Shown: positions 1-8,578, counted from the first letter of the stretch. The stretch: DNA of 54,918 nucleotides from Clostridia bacterium (GCA_900770945.1 CAAGME010000005.1:1-54918), one strand, 5' to 3'. The notes: generated from the letters alone by a model not told the origin. Numbers and translations: made by a program.

Positions 1-1416
1 ACGAGATTAGTATCAATTTTTCTCGCTTTTGTCTTGGGAATATGTGCCGTCATTACCACGGCGGCACAAACGCCCCTTGTGGCAAGAGCGGAAAGCATAA
101 CTTATTCGGGAGTAATGGACGATTTGAAAAAGGATACGTCGTTTAAGCCGGAAAACTATCCGACTAAAGCCGACGATTATTCATTACAGATAATCCAACT
201 TGCGGAAAGCAGCGACAAAGAACTTTTCGTTTACGTCTACCAGCCGAGCGGAAAAGCCAAAAACTTCAAAGCGTCTTCTATCAACATTTCGACCACGATA
301 AACGATTCGATTTCGTATCTGAATTACAAACTCGAACTGCTAAACAGTAGCGGCGTGTTCTACAAATACAAAGTTACAGGGCTTACGGTGAAGGACGAAA
401 GCGTGAGATATTACGCCATCAGTTCAATCTACCGTCCGTTCGACGAAATCATAGACAAACAAGCAAGCGACGGCAATACCGTCACCGAAGTCAATTACGC
501 GGTTAATAAGCAGTATGCCTTCGGTTCAATAAACGGCAAACCTTATGTAAATTGTGTGGACATCGAAACGATAGTCGTTACGGATAAGTTTGTAGGTTTC
601 GTAAGGTATAAAGACGGTTTCAAACTCTACGTCGGAGCGTGCGACAGTCATTTCGTTGCATTCAATACGGACAAGCCGATAGACAAACTCTTGGAAGCCG
701 ACGTCTACTACACAACGCAAAGTTACGATTGGTCTTCCGTTCCCTTTGTCGGGGTTAAAGAAACGTTCGGGGATAAAGCGGACAAATACGCCTATCTCAA
801 ATATACGGATAAGGTCGAACATACCGGCGGAGGCTTATTTGCGGGAACGTATAAGTGGGACAGAATTCAGACGATTGATGACTTCATTAAGGGCGAAAAC
901 CGTGAGAATATCTATCACGGCGCAGTCCTTGACGTAAAAACTTCATCGAAACTGACGGACGAAGCCTTGACCGAACTTAAAGGCAAGAAATGGGTGCTAC
1001 GTTTTGCAGAAACGAGTTACTCGTTGAGCGGTTATTCTACAACCGGTTCTACGTTTGAAAGTTATACGCTCGTGGGCGACGTTACCATACTTCGTTTGAA
1101 GTTTGAAACGGACGGCATAACCTACAACTTAGGCGTTATAGACAACAAACAATCGGGCAGCAAAGATCCGTCCAACGAAACGGACATCGACATAAGTCTG
1201 AACAAGCGCGGAAAGATGATTTTGTATCTCTTGATGCTCATACTTTTAATCATCCTTCTCGCCCCGATTTTGCCGTATGTTCTGCAAGTAATCGTATGGA
1301 TAATTTCGTTGCCGTTCAAAGGTATTTCGGCGGCTGTAAAATCCACGAAACGACGGCGCGCCGAGAAGCGTGTCAGGAAAGAATTTGCCGACCGGTGGAA
1401 CACAAGCGGAAAGTAA
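1..1416 (+). CDS. Secreted, C-terminally membrane-anchored protein (5' end outside window), possible inovirus minor coat protein
   Basis: The frame is open from base 1, so the true start lies upstream; a TTG at 34 sits inside the signal peptide and is not the likely start. The visible N-terminus is a hydrophobic signal sequence ending VARAES, with probable cleavage after ARA. A roughly 360-residue ectodomain without a domain I recognise follows, then one strong transmembrane segment (ILYLLMLILLIILLAPILP) and a very basic cytoplasmic tail (KSTKRRRAEKRVRKEF). A secreted ectodomain with a C-terminal anchor, placed before a tiny membrane protein and an ATPase and upstream of a rolling-circle Rep, matches the position of the pIII-like adsorption protein in filamentous phages. 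That role is inferred from layout only; a conjugative-element surface protein is the alternative. Confidence 0.6.
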   Translation, partial: TRLVSIFLAFVLGICAVITTAAQTPLVARAESITYSGVMDDLKKDTSFKPENYPTKADDYSLQIIQLAESSDKELFVYVYQPSGKAKNFKASSINISTTINDSISYLNYKLELLNSSGVFYKYKVTGLTVKDESVRYYAISSIYRPFDEIIDKQASDGNTVTEVNYAVNKQYAFGSINGKPYVNCVDIETIVVTDKFVGFVRYKDGFKLYVGACDSHFVAFNTDKPIDKLLEADVYYTTQSYDWSSVPFVGVKETFGDKADKYAYLKYTDKVEHTGGGLFAGTYKWDRIQTIDDFIKGENRENIYHGAVLDVKTSSKLTDEALTELKGKKWVLRFAETSYSLSGYSTTGSTFESYTLVGDVTILRLKFETDGITYNLGVIDNKQSGSKDPSNETDIDISLNKRGKMILYLLMLILLIILLAPILPYVLQVIVWIISLPFKGISAAVKSTKRRRAEKRVRKEFADRWNTSGK

Positions 1417-1494
1417 AATCTAACGAAAAGACGCTGGCGGATCTTAGGGTTCGTCGGCGTTAATTTTATCTATAAAAAACAGGAGAATTTCAAT

Positions 1495-1638
1495 ATGAAA
1501 ACACTAAAAAGAATCATAGCGGTTTTACTGCTATTCATAATCATTCTGGCGGTCAGTTATATCGTTTATACGGCAAAGCAAATACCGCCCGATAATACAA
1601 TTTCGGAGGTGCTGTATGAGATTGCAAAAACGACTTAA
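1495..1638 (+). CDS. 47-residue single-span membrane protein
   Basis: Starts at ATG after AGGAG at about 1481 and encodes 47 residues: a short basic N-terminus (MKTLKR), one transmembrane helix (IIAVLLLFIIILAVSYIV) and a short polar tail. It overlaps the start of the next gene by 23 bases, which suggests translational coupling. In a filamentous-phage-like gene order this is the slot of a small minor coat protein such as pVI. No sequence motif confirms that. It could also be a small membrane subunit of another secretion system. Confidence 0.5.
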   Translation: MKTLKRIIAVLLLFIIILAVSYIVYTAKQIPPDNTISEVLYEIAKTT

Positions 1639-2371
1639 TATTGCGCTCACGGTAGCACTTACGATAGCATTTATTTTACTCGGAGCGTTCGTGTTCAGAG
1701 TTGCCTATTGTCGCACTTTCGAGGGTTTAATCGACTTATACGGCAGTTTTAAGTATTATTTCTGCGTATTATTCGGTTTTCCCGTCGATGGTATTCCGTC
1801 CGTTGCGGAGCGTTCAAAGGTGCTGAATTGGGACGTGATTTTGCCTGCGGATTTTGAAACGTTCAAGGCAAATTGTATATCCTTTTTCAGACTGTTTATA
1901 AGCAAAGAAAACTTCCTTTCGTGGCTTAATACGGCAGGCGGAAAAGCGAGCGTTTTGGCAAAGATTTTCGTCATACTTTTGCCGTGTATTTTAGCGGTCA
2001 TAATCGCTGTAAAACGGCTGTATGCAAAAGGCAATACAAAGCACAACGTTGACACGATTCCTTTGCGAGTATTCAAGAAAATATCTGCCGTAACGTATCA
2101 GCCGACAAAGCGTTTTATATGCGGATATATCGACTTTTTGCGCGAGCATAACTGGATATGGATTTCGTGGCTTATTATGTGGGCGTTTCACTTAAATATA
2201 GCAAGTATCGTGATAGAATTTTTCGCCTACTACTTCTTCTTTTCTGTATCGTTCCGGGTGGACACGATATACACGCAATTCGTAAAATTGGCAATAGATT
2301 TGCAACCGCTTTTAAGGTTCTTTCCGTGGTGGTCACTACTCATTTTTGCCTACGTCTTGTTCGAGCCTTAG
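1616..2371 (+). CDS. N-terminal membrane half of an amber-split membrane/ATPase protein
   Basis: Starts at ATG with GGAGGTG just upstream. The 251 residues contain about four or five hydrophobic spans: near residues 9-29, 116-133, 178-215 and 236-250. The frame closes with TAG at 2369-2371, yet the same frame is open again immediately and runs without interruption into the ATPase region to 3730. I therefore read 1616-3730 as one ancestral gene of about 704 residues, broken by a single amber codon (a CAG to TAG change would explain it). In this element it probably encoded the membrane part of the assembly ATPase. A natural two-protein arrangement is less likely because the second half lacks a sensible start codon. 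Confidence 0.6.
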   Translation: MRLQKRLNIALTVALTIAFILLGAFVFRVAYCRTFEGLIDLYGSFKYYFCVLFGFPVDGIPSVAERSKVLNWDVILPADFETFKANCISFFRLFISKENFLSWLNTAGGKASVLAKIFVILLPCILAVIIAVKRLYAKGNTKHNVDTIPLRVFKKISAVTYQPTKRFICGYIDFLREHNWIWISWLIMWAFHLNIASIVIEFFAYYFFFSVSFRVDTIYTQFVKLAIDLQPLLRFFPWWSLLIFAYVLFEP

Positions 2372-2452
2372 CGTAAGAAAATCAAACTTAACAAACTACG
2401 CAAATGCGAAGCGAAGAATTGCGGATTTATAAACGCTCTGCCTATCGTTTCG

Positions 2453-3730
2453 ATGACTTGCGGAAGTATGGGAAAACGCAAAACCACAATGATTACGGAT
2501 ATGGCGTTAAGTCAGGAAGTAATGTTCAGACAAAAGGCGTTCGACATTTTGCAGAAAGCGGATATGAAATTCCCTAATTTTGGGTGGATAGCCTTTGAAA
2601 TGGAACTTCGTAAATGTATGGAACACGGCACGGTGTATAATCTCGCGACTGTTAAAGAGTGGGTAAAACTCAAACGTTCGCGTTTCGAGCGACATCATAA
2701 TTCAGAGTGGCAATTATACGGATATGACTGTCAAAGATACGGTCTTACATACAACGACGCATTAAAGATAAGCGAACTATTCGACGTTTTGGAAACGTAT
2801 GCGCAGGCGTTTTTCATATACGCACTTGAAACGAGCCTTATCGTTGCAAACTACTCCATACGAACGGACAATCAGATATTGTCGGAAGATAATTTCCCGT
2901 TGTGGGCGTTGGACTTCTTCACCGACGGGCAAAGGTGCAGCAGACACTCTCATATTCTGGACTTTGACGTATTACGTTTAGGCAAAAAGATTTTGGATAA
3001 TAACCCGAAAGCAGGCAGTTTCGAGTTCGGTGTAGTCGCTATAACCGAAATAGGCAAAGAACGCGGAAACAACCTTGAATTAAAGGAAGTCAAGAAGAAA
3101 AACGACGAAACGAACCAAAAGAACGACCTTTTCAATTCGTGGCTTAAAATGTGCCGACACTCCGCAACGGTAGATAATTTTCCGTTCATAAAGGTGTTTA
3201 CGGACGAGCAACGCCCCGAAAGTTGGGGTGCTGACGCAAGAGATCTCTGCGACATTGTAAATATCGTTTCCGCCGGGGATACGAAACTTGCTCTACCTTT
3301 CTACACGATAGAAGATATGGTGTCCGAAATAGCGTTTAATCGCTTTATAGCCCTGTATTACGATTTCAGATACCGCCGCGGCGACAACACTTTGCTCGTG
3401 CATATTCTGAAATCCGTAACCGCATGGCTATGGAAACGCAACGCCCGAATTTACAACAAATACGGCTATTCTATCGTTAAAATAGAAAAGGAACGCGGCA
3501 CGATGGACGGAAAGCCCGAAAATAAAAAGTATTTCTTGATGAACTACAAAATTTACCGTAATCGTTTTACAACCGACTGCTTTTCGGACTATTTCAACGA
3601 CTTGGCAAGCCGAACAAACGTAGGACTTATGGACTATATCGAATATGCAACGGAAAAAGCGAGCGTAGAAGAACTAAAATCGCAAAACAGTTATTTCGTC
3701 AACGGTCTTTACCGTAACGAGGAGGTGTGA
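2453..3730 (+). pseudogene. Zot/pI-like assembly ATPase domain, downstream part of amber-split gene
   Basis: The first ATG after the amber stop lies inside the P-loop, so an initiation here would lose the first beta strand (LPIVSM, encoded at about 2438-2455). The P-loop reads GSMGKRKTT, where the glycine before Lys-Thr of the GxxxxGKT consensus is Arg. Later segments resemble Zot/pI or HerA-FtsK-type ATPases: a Walker-B-like strand FGVVAITEIGKERG with Glu but no preceding Asp, and a DEQRPESWGADARDL motif like the QRP segment of Zot proteins. The C-terminal part is unassigned. The gene overlaps nothing, and Rep starts two bases after its stop with GAGGTG as ribosome site. The amber stop and the P-loop change together suggest decay; the remainder of the frame is intact, so decay would be recent. 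Confidence 0.55.
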
Positions 3731-3731
3731 T

Positions 3732-4760
3732 ATGCCATACGGAGAAGCCAAAATCTATCACGACGGAAGTCATTTTATAGCAATACCGTATGTTCCTAAT
3801 CCTCGAAGGCGACGACCAAAGCCGCCCGAAGAACAGATTACTGTTGTGGACGAAAATGCTGATAATGAAACTATAGGCAGACTTTCCGAAGCAAATGAAC
3901 CTGCTAACGATATTTCTGAAAAGGGCGAAACGTCTGTAGCGGAGTCCGTCGAAAGCGGCGGTGAAGTAAAAAATAAGGCTGAGCGAAAGTTGACTCGTAA
4001 GGAATTGTTTGAAGAATTATATGATGAAACGCGAGATAAAAAAAGGAGCGAACGAAAGAAAATAATAACGGAAAAGATGTTGCCGTATTTTCGGAATAAG
4101 CAAGCGACGGCAGAGTTTGTCAACATACAGTTTGAAAGAAAACTAAGGAATATTATTTGCCGAAGAGTAAGGCTTATGCGTAAGGTAAATTTGCAAACAT
4201 TTAACTTTTTTTGCACTTTTACTTACGATAGTGCGAAGCATACGGAAGAAAGTTTTATGCGGAAATTAAAAGGCTGTTTTAAGATGATGTGTCATAGAAA
4301 GAATTGGAAATACGTAGGGGTATGGGAGCGATCGCCGGAAAAGAAACGGTTACACTTTCACGGATTATTTTATATTCCCGATGGAGCAATGGTGGGCGAG
4401 CTTATAGAGGTACACGATTACTCTCCCATAAAGAAGAAAGTGCAACATACGATACAGAATACGTATTTCAACGAACGGTTCGGACGTTCCGATTTTAAGC
4501 CCGTAGTGGATAGGCGAATGTTGGGCGAGGCTGTCGCATATCTGACGAAATATATGGAAAAGACTGGCGAGAAGATAGTGTATTCAAAAGGCTTGCCGCA
4601 GTATTTTATTTCAGACATTCTGGACGAGGACGTTGTATGCACGATAGGGCAGGAAGATAGGAAACTGTTGCTTTACGATAATTTTAATTGCTGGGACGAA
4701 GGCTGCCTCGTCGGACCGGTGAGCAAAGAAGTAATAGCACAAATGCGCAAAAGTAATTAA
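3732..4760 (+). CDS. HUH-family rolling-circle replication initiator (Rep)
   Basis: 342 residues. An acidic and basic N-terminal extension (about residues 1-115) precedes the endonuclease core. Motif I is FFCTFTYD (159-166), the metal-binding HUH motif is HFH at 208-210 within RLHFHGLFYIP, and the tyrosine motif is AYLTKYMEK with Tyr270 and Tyr274 as nick-tyrosine candidates. Enzymes of this family cut one strand at the origin, stay linked to the 5' end and start rolling-circle replication of small plasmids and ssDNA phages. The gene is followed directly by large nested hairpins, the expected place for its origin. Start ATG follows GAGGTGTGAT. All catalytic motifs look intact, unlike the ATPase gene upstream. 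Confidence 0.8.
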   Translation: MPYGEAKIYHDGSHFIAIPYVPNPRRRRPKPPEEQITVVDENADNETIGRLSEANEPANDISEKGETSVAESVESGGEVKNKAERKLTRKELFEELYDETRDKKRSERKKIITEKMLPYFRNKQATAEFVNIQFERKLRNIICRRVRLMRKVNLQTFNFFCTFTYDSAKHTEESFMRKLKGCFKMMCHRKNWKYVGVWERSPEKKRLHFHGLFYIPDGAMVGELIEVHDYSPIKKKVQHTIQNTYFNERFGRSDFKPVVDRRMLGEAVAYLTKYMEKTGEKIVYSKGLPQYFISDILDEDVVCTIGQEDRKLLLYDNFNCWDEGCLVGPVSKEVIAQMRKSN

Positions 4761-4793
4761 GCGAAAATCCGCACCTCAAAATACGGACAAAAA

Positions 4794-4881
4794 ACGGAAA
4801 ATGCCGTAAACGAAGAATAGCGGTGATTCGCCAAGCGGGTTAGCGGCGAACACCGCTTTCGTTACGCTTCCGTTTTCCGTT
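4794..4881. repeat. Nested inverted repeats, candidate origin or packaging hairpin A
   Basis: Outer arms ACGGAAAA (4794-4801) and TTTTCCGT (4873-4880) enclose AACGAA/TTCGTT and a long inner stem: AGCGGTG-A-TTCGCC (4819-4832) pairs with GGCGAACACCGCT (4845-4857), leaving one bulged A and a 12-base loop. Such long imperfect hairpins right behind a Rep gene are typical of filamentous-phage intergenic regions and rolling-circle origins. Confidence 0.55.
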
Positions 4882-4906
4882 ATTTCAGTCGGTTCGGTTA
4901 AGTTTT

Positions 4907-4965
4907 TGGCGTGTGCTTGTCTGCGCCGCGAAGCGGCGCTCTCGTATCAAGACAAGCACACGCCA
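4907..4965. repeat. Perfect 16-bp inverted repeat enclosing a GC-rich hairpin, candidate origin or packaging hairpin B
   Basis: TGGCGTGTGCTTGTCT (4907-4922) is perfectly complementary to AGACAAGCACACGCCA (4950-4965). Directly inside lies a second hairpin, GCGCCGC-GAA-GCGGCGC (4923-4939). There is no T-run after either arm, so a transcription terminator is less likely than a single-strand DNA structure used by the Rep protein or in packaging. Confidence 0.6.
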
Positions 4966-5147
4966 CGGTTGCAAATTGAGTTTTTTAGCTAATGATATAT
5001 AAGTCGTTAAGTACTTAAAGAAATATAAAAAAACTTTTAATTGTTACATTCAATTCGTAACAATGGACTTTATAATACCTGTCGGGAGGCATGAAATTGA
5101 TATTTTTCTATTTACGTTGCAATTCCGTATGTTAATATAAAATTATC

Positions 5148-5165
5148 GGTTAGGCAATGCTAATC
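5148..5165. promoter_or_regulatory. DtxR-type operator in front of the ATC-hydrolase operon
   Basis: GGTTAGGCAATGCTAATC has the half sites GGTTAG and CTAATC at the same spacing as the operators near 10.6 and 17.3 kb. It ends two bases before the -35 box at 5168, so a bound repressor would block RNA polymerase. It is weaker in symmetry (six of nine positions) than the 10599 and 17412 copies. Confidence 0.5.
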
Positions 5166-5167
5166 GA

Positions 5168-5196
5168 TTGAGTTTTTTATTTTTTTTTGATATAAT
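5168..5196 (+). promoter_or_regulatory. Promoter of the ATC-hydrolase operon
   Basis: TTGAGT (5168-5173), 17-base spacer, TATAAT (5191-5196), about 55 bases before the first start codon. The DtxR-type operator abuts the -35 box. Confidence 0.6.
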
Positions 5197-5251
5197 AAAA
5201 ATAAAATAAAGCTGTTATCAGACGTAAAAGCAGAAAACAAATGAGAAACCT

Positions 5252-5953
5252 ATGAAAAACAGAGATTTAATATTCGACATGAATTGCCACGTTTTATATT
5301 CCAATGCGTGTGAAAAAGAAATTAAAAAGAAAATAGCGTTGCATTATCCCGAGGAAAAACGCGAGCAAGTCTGGACGAAGGTTCAGCTAAAATATGTGGA
5401 ATATCTTAAAAGCTGGCGTACCGATCTCGGGGGGAAAAAGAATTTTCACAACGGCAAGGGCGGAACTTACGACTGTATCGCCATAATGACTTATTACTCC
5501 GTGTGTAAATCGGTTACGGATTTCAGAGAAATAGAAGAAATGGAGGAGAATTTAATTCTTCCGTCCTTTAAAAAACTTAAATTCGTTGATTGCAACAAGT
5601 CGTTTTGGAAAAAACTAATGTATAAGGCGTTTTCTGCGGCAAAGAAGAAATGCGACAAGTGGCACGATTACGAGATGAACGTCGCGCCGTATTCCGAAAA
5701 CGAACCTATTTATTACGAATTCACGGCTTGTCCCGCTGCGGAGTTTGCGAAACAATTCGGGCTTACGGAAATCATGCCCGCACTTTGCAACGTGGACTTC
5801 AAGTCTATGGAGCTTATCCGAGCAAAACTTATCCGCACAGGCACATGCGTGGACGGAGATAAATGCGATTATACGATTTGCGGCGATAGGGACGAATATA
5901 TTGCCGCTCACCCCGAATATGTAGACGAAAAGGGGTTCAGGAGAAACAGATAA
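5252..5953 (+). CDS. L-2-amino-thiazoline-4-carboxylic acid hydrolase family protein (first copy)
   Basis: 233 residues, first gene of the six-gene operon. The C-terminal half carries the family pattern: YYEFTACPAAEFAKQFGL, then EIMPALCNVD, then LIRTGTCVDGDKCDYT, with several conserved cysteines. The named member of this family opens the thiazoline ring of ATC during bacterial cysteine formation; most Clostridia members have no known substrate, so the ring-opening role is only a family-level expectation. There is no signal peptide, so it should be cytoplasmic. The ribosome site before ATG is weak. A second, divergent copy lies at 8579. The upstream DtxR-type box suggests metal control. Confidence 0.75.
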   Translation: MKNRDLIFDMNCHVLYSNACEKEIKKKIALHYPEEKREQVWTKVQLKYVEYLKSWRTDLGGKKNFHNGKGGTYDCIAIMTYYSVCKSVTDFREIEEMEENLILPSFKKLKFVDCNKSFWKKLMYKAFSAAKKKCDKWHDYEMNVAPYSENEPIYYEFTACPAAEFAKQFGLTEIMPALCNVDFKSMELIRAKLIRTGTCVDGDKCDYTICGDRDEYIAAHPEYVDEKGFRRNR

Positions 5954-5970
5954 TTTTCGGAGGCATAGCA

Positions 5971-6747
5971 ATGTTATTTGAAACTAAGGGCAAAAAAGGA
6001 AATCCCGTCATATTATTCTTTCATGCAATGGGCGTGACGGGAGAAAGCAGCGGACGCGTCGCCGAATATTTGCAAAACGAATATTTTTGCATTATGCCCA
6101 CGTCAACCGTTTATTGCGAAGGACAGAAATACGTTTCGAAAGCAGATGAAATTCGTCAGATAGAGGAGTTTTTAAAGGGAAACGACGTAAATAACCTTGC
6201 GCTTGTCGTCGCTTCGTCTATCGGCGCGGATTTAGCCGTAACTTTTCTGTCCGAAACAAAAATTCCCGTTGGTCATGCTTTTTTCGACGGCGGGCAGTTT
6301 GCTAAAATAGGTAAATTCACTCGCCGTATAATGACTCCTTTTTTGTATTTCGCGATAAGAAGTTTGTATAAAAAGAACGGCGAAAATCTCGGCAAAATCA
6401 TGTGGTGCGACGACGATGCGATAAAACCGTATTTCGTTGCGGCGGGCAAGGCTTTGAAGTACGGAAATATCCGTCGGCAAATGGCAGACAGTCTTGAAAA
6501 CAAACCGTTTCCGCCGCTTAGCGAGAATTTACAGAAGCACACGTTTTTCGAGTTCGGAAGCATAGAAGACCATTATAAATATCGTGCGGAAGTTATGAAA
6601 TCTTATCCTTACGCGCATTATCCCGTTTTCGAAGGGTATAATCATATGCAATATCAGATAAGAGACCCGAAAGGTTTTGCCGGAATGCTTGTTTCGGTTA
6701 TAGAAAAAAACGAAATTCCGAAATTACCTTTTTTGAAGGAGGATTGA
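5971..6747 (+). CDS. Alpha/beta hydrolase
   Basis: 258 residues, 17 bases after the previous gene, with ribosome site TCGGAGG. The fold is shown by the VILFFHAMGVTGE segment (oxyanion region), the nucleophile elbow VASSIGADLA with Ser83 as probable nucleophile, and a C-terminal histidine in YNHMQYQI. The elbow has Ala-Ser-Ser-Ile-Gly rather than GxSxG, common in small alpha/beta hydrolases. No lid or secretion signal is visible, so the substrate is probably an intracellular small ester or amide. Its place between an ATC-hydrolase-like protein and a methyltransferase points to a shared small-molecule pathway, which I cannot name. Confidence 0.75.
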   Translation: MLFETKGKKGNPVILFFHAMGVTGESSGRVAEYLQNEYFCIMPTSTVYCEGQKYVSKADEIRQIEEFLKGNDVNNLALVVASSIGADLAVTFLSETKIPVGHAFFDGGQFAKIGKFTRRIMTPFLYFAIRSLYKKNGENLGKIMWCDDDAIKPYFVAAGKALKYGNIRRQMADSLENKPFPPLSENLQKHTFFEFGSIEDHYKYRAEVMKSYPYAHYPVFEGYNHMQYQIRDPKGFAGMLVSVIEKNEIPKLPFLKED

Positions 6748-6750
6748 ACA

Positions 6751-7593
6751 ATGAAATACCATATAGAGAAGAATACGGTGCAGGAAACGCTTGTAATTCC
6801 GCTTTACGGAAGAAAAATATGCACGGAACTTTATCCGAATTTATATCGCGACGAAACCGCGCAAAAGCTCATGGAGAGAATCGATTACGATTTTTCGGCT
6901 TTGGAAAAACAAGCGAAAAAAACGATGTATCGTTTCGGCTTTTTAGAGGTCGCGGTGAGACAGAACGACCTTGCTTACGAGATAAAAGATTACTTAAAGA
7001 CTCACCCGAATGCGGCTGTCGTTAATCTCGGTTGCGGGTTAGACGGTATGGGAAGAAAGTGCGATAACGGAACATGCAAGATATATAACCTCGATTTTCC
7101 CGACGTAATAAAAATGCGTAACGAACTTCTGCCCGTAGACGAGCGTGAAGAAAACGTCGCATGCGACCTTAACGACACGGAATGGTTCAACAAAATCGAC
7201 GCGTCGGGCGGAGCGGTGTTTTTCGCTTCCGGCGTATTCTATTATTTCTTTACCGAACAAGTTAAAGAACTCGTCCGTAAAATGGCGGATGCTTTCCCGA
7301 ACGGAAAACTCGTGTTCGACGCGGCAAACAAAAAAGCGGGGAAACTTCTTCGCAAAACATGGCTTAAGATCGTAAAAATCAAAGACGTAGGCGCATATTT
7401 CGCCGTATCGAACGCCGCAAAAGAATTAACGCCCTGGAGCGATAAAATAAGCGTTTCGAGCCGTGGTTATATGCTTGGTTATAACAATTTGAAAGATCCG
7501 TCCATAAGCGGCTTTTTCAGATTTATGGCAAAACTCGGCGACGGATTTATGAAAATGCAGATTGTGAGAATAGATTTCGGAGGAGCGCAATGA
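6751..7593 (+). CDS. LCM-family (leucine carboxyl methyltransferase-like) SAM-dependent O-methyltransferase
   Basis: 280 residues, start ATG at 6751 after AAGGAGG. The SAM-binding motif is AAVVNLGCGLDG, followed by YNLDFPDVIKMR with the acidic ribose-binding residue and CDLNDTEWF. This is the arrangement of the LCM/PPM1 and polyketide O-methyltransferase group, which methylates carboxylates or hydroxyls of small molecules in bacteria. The stop overlaps the next start by four bases (ATGA), showing tight coupling. I infer a small-molecule substrate from the neighbours; protein carboxyl methylation is the less likely alternative. Confidence 0.75.
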   Translation: MKYHIEKNTVQETLVIPLYGRKICTELYPNLYRDETAQKLMERIDYDFSALEKQAKKTMYRFGFLEVAVRQNDLAYEIKDYLKTHPNAAVVNLGCGLDGMGRKCDNGTCKIYNLDFPDVIKMRNELLPVDEREENVACDLNDTEWFNKIDASGGAVFFASGVFYYFFTEQVKELVRKMADAFPNGKLVFDAANKKAGKLLRKTWLKIVKIKDVGAYFAVSNAAKELTPWSDKISVSSRGYMLGYNNLKDPSISGFFRFMAKLGDGFMKMQIVRIDFGGAQ

Positions 7594-8549
7594 AACATAT
7601 TCATTTCGATGTTGAAAAAGACGGGTTTTACGGCGCGTACTGGAAAAATAAAACGCACGCAAACGCGGCGATTATCGCCATGCTCGGCGACGATCCCGAG
7701 GATTATATGGCAAGAAGTTGCGTTAAGTGGCTTATGAAAAAATGCGGCGTAAACGTGCTTACCATGTCGCCCGCAAAAAAGAATTACAGCCACCATAATT
7801 ATCCGCTTGAAAGGATAGAAAGAGCGATTAAGTGGCTGAAAGATAACGGCAACAAAAAAATCGGCATAGCGGGCGCGTCGACTACGGGTACGCTCGCACT
7901 GACTGCCGCTTCGTATTTTAACGATTTAACGCTTACAATCGCGATGACGCCGAGCGATTTTATATGGCAGGGCTTTGAACAAGGCAAGAAAGACGGTTGC
8001 GGCGAGTGGCCTGTCGAGGGCGAATCGTTGTTTACATATCGCGGAAGCCCGCTCCCGTATATGCCGTTTTGTTACAAACATCCCGAGTATTGGCTGGTTA
8101 TGCGTGCGGAAAGTAAAGCGCACCATAACATGGCGGATTCGTGCAAGATTTTTAACGATTCCGAAGCCGCTCACACCATAACCGAAGACGAGTTTATAAA
8201 AATAGAAAATATCAAGGGCGAACTGCTTTTAATCGGTGCCGAAGACGACAGTTTGTGGGAAGCCGCAAGATATGTCCGCCGCGCAGAAAAGCGTCTTAAC
8301 TCTAAGCCGCACGACTGCCACGCGCAGTTTATTACCTATAAGCACGGTACGCATTTTGTTTTCCCGGAAAGTCTTTTGAAAAAGATTTTCCCGGTAGGGG
8401 CTGGGCTGCTTTTGAAAATGATGTTCAAGGCGGCGAAAGAGTTTCCGAAAGAATGTAAGGAAACGCGTATCGATATCGAAAACAAAATGTTGCAGACAAT
8501 CGAAAACTGGATGAACAACTTAGCGGTTACGGGTGGTCGATTCCGATAA
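7590..8549 (+). CDS. Alpha/beta hydrolase of the acyl-CoA thioester hydrolase/BAAT C-terminal type
   Basis: 319 residues. The nucleophile elbow is GIAGASTTGTLAL with Ser97; an acid candidate lies in LLLIGAEDDSLW and the histidine in KHGTHFVFP, the order and spacing of the BAAT C-terminal domain. Family members hydrolyse acyl thioesters or transfer acyl groups to amino acids; in bacteria many have unknown substrates. It overlaps the methyltransferase gene by four bases. A C-terminal extension of about 50 residues after the histidine is less typical. Cytoplasmic, no signal peptide. Confidence 0.7.
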   Translation: MKHIHFDVEKDGFYGAYWKNKTHANAAIIAMLGDDPEDYMARSCVKWLMKKCGVNVLTMSPAKKNYSHHNYPLERIERAIKWLKDNGNKKIGIAGASTTGTLALTAASYFNDLTLTIAMTPSDFIWQGFEQGKKDGCGEWPVEGESLFTYRGSPLPYMPFCYKHPEYWLVMRAESKAHHNMADSCKIFNDSEAAHTITEDEFIKIENIKGELLLIGAEDDSLWEAARYVRRAEKRLNSKPHDCHAQFITYKHGTHFVFPESLLKKIFPVGAGLLLKMMFKAAKEFPKECKETRIDIENKMLQTIENWMNNLAVTGGRFR

Positions 8550-8578
8550 AATAAAACGCGGTAAAGGAGCGGATAACT

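Larger units (their letters stand above)
4761..5147 (+). other. Gene-free region behind Rep: candidate rolling-circle origin and element end
   Basis: No credible gene is seen here. The first 205 bases hold two strong nested hairpin systems (listed separately). From about 4980 the DNA becomes very AT-rich, with poly-A and poly-T runs. This fits the end of the phage-like element and the promoter region of the next operon. I could not define an attachment site with confidence. Confidence 0.5.

Noticed and set aside
4984..5010. dif-like site (AATGATATATAAGTCGTTAA) as the integration site of the phage-like element
   Set aside because: It lacks convincing XerC and XerD arms with a 6-base centre, and no second copy could be placed because the left end of the element is outside the window.
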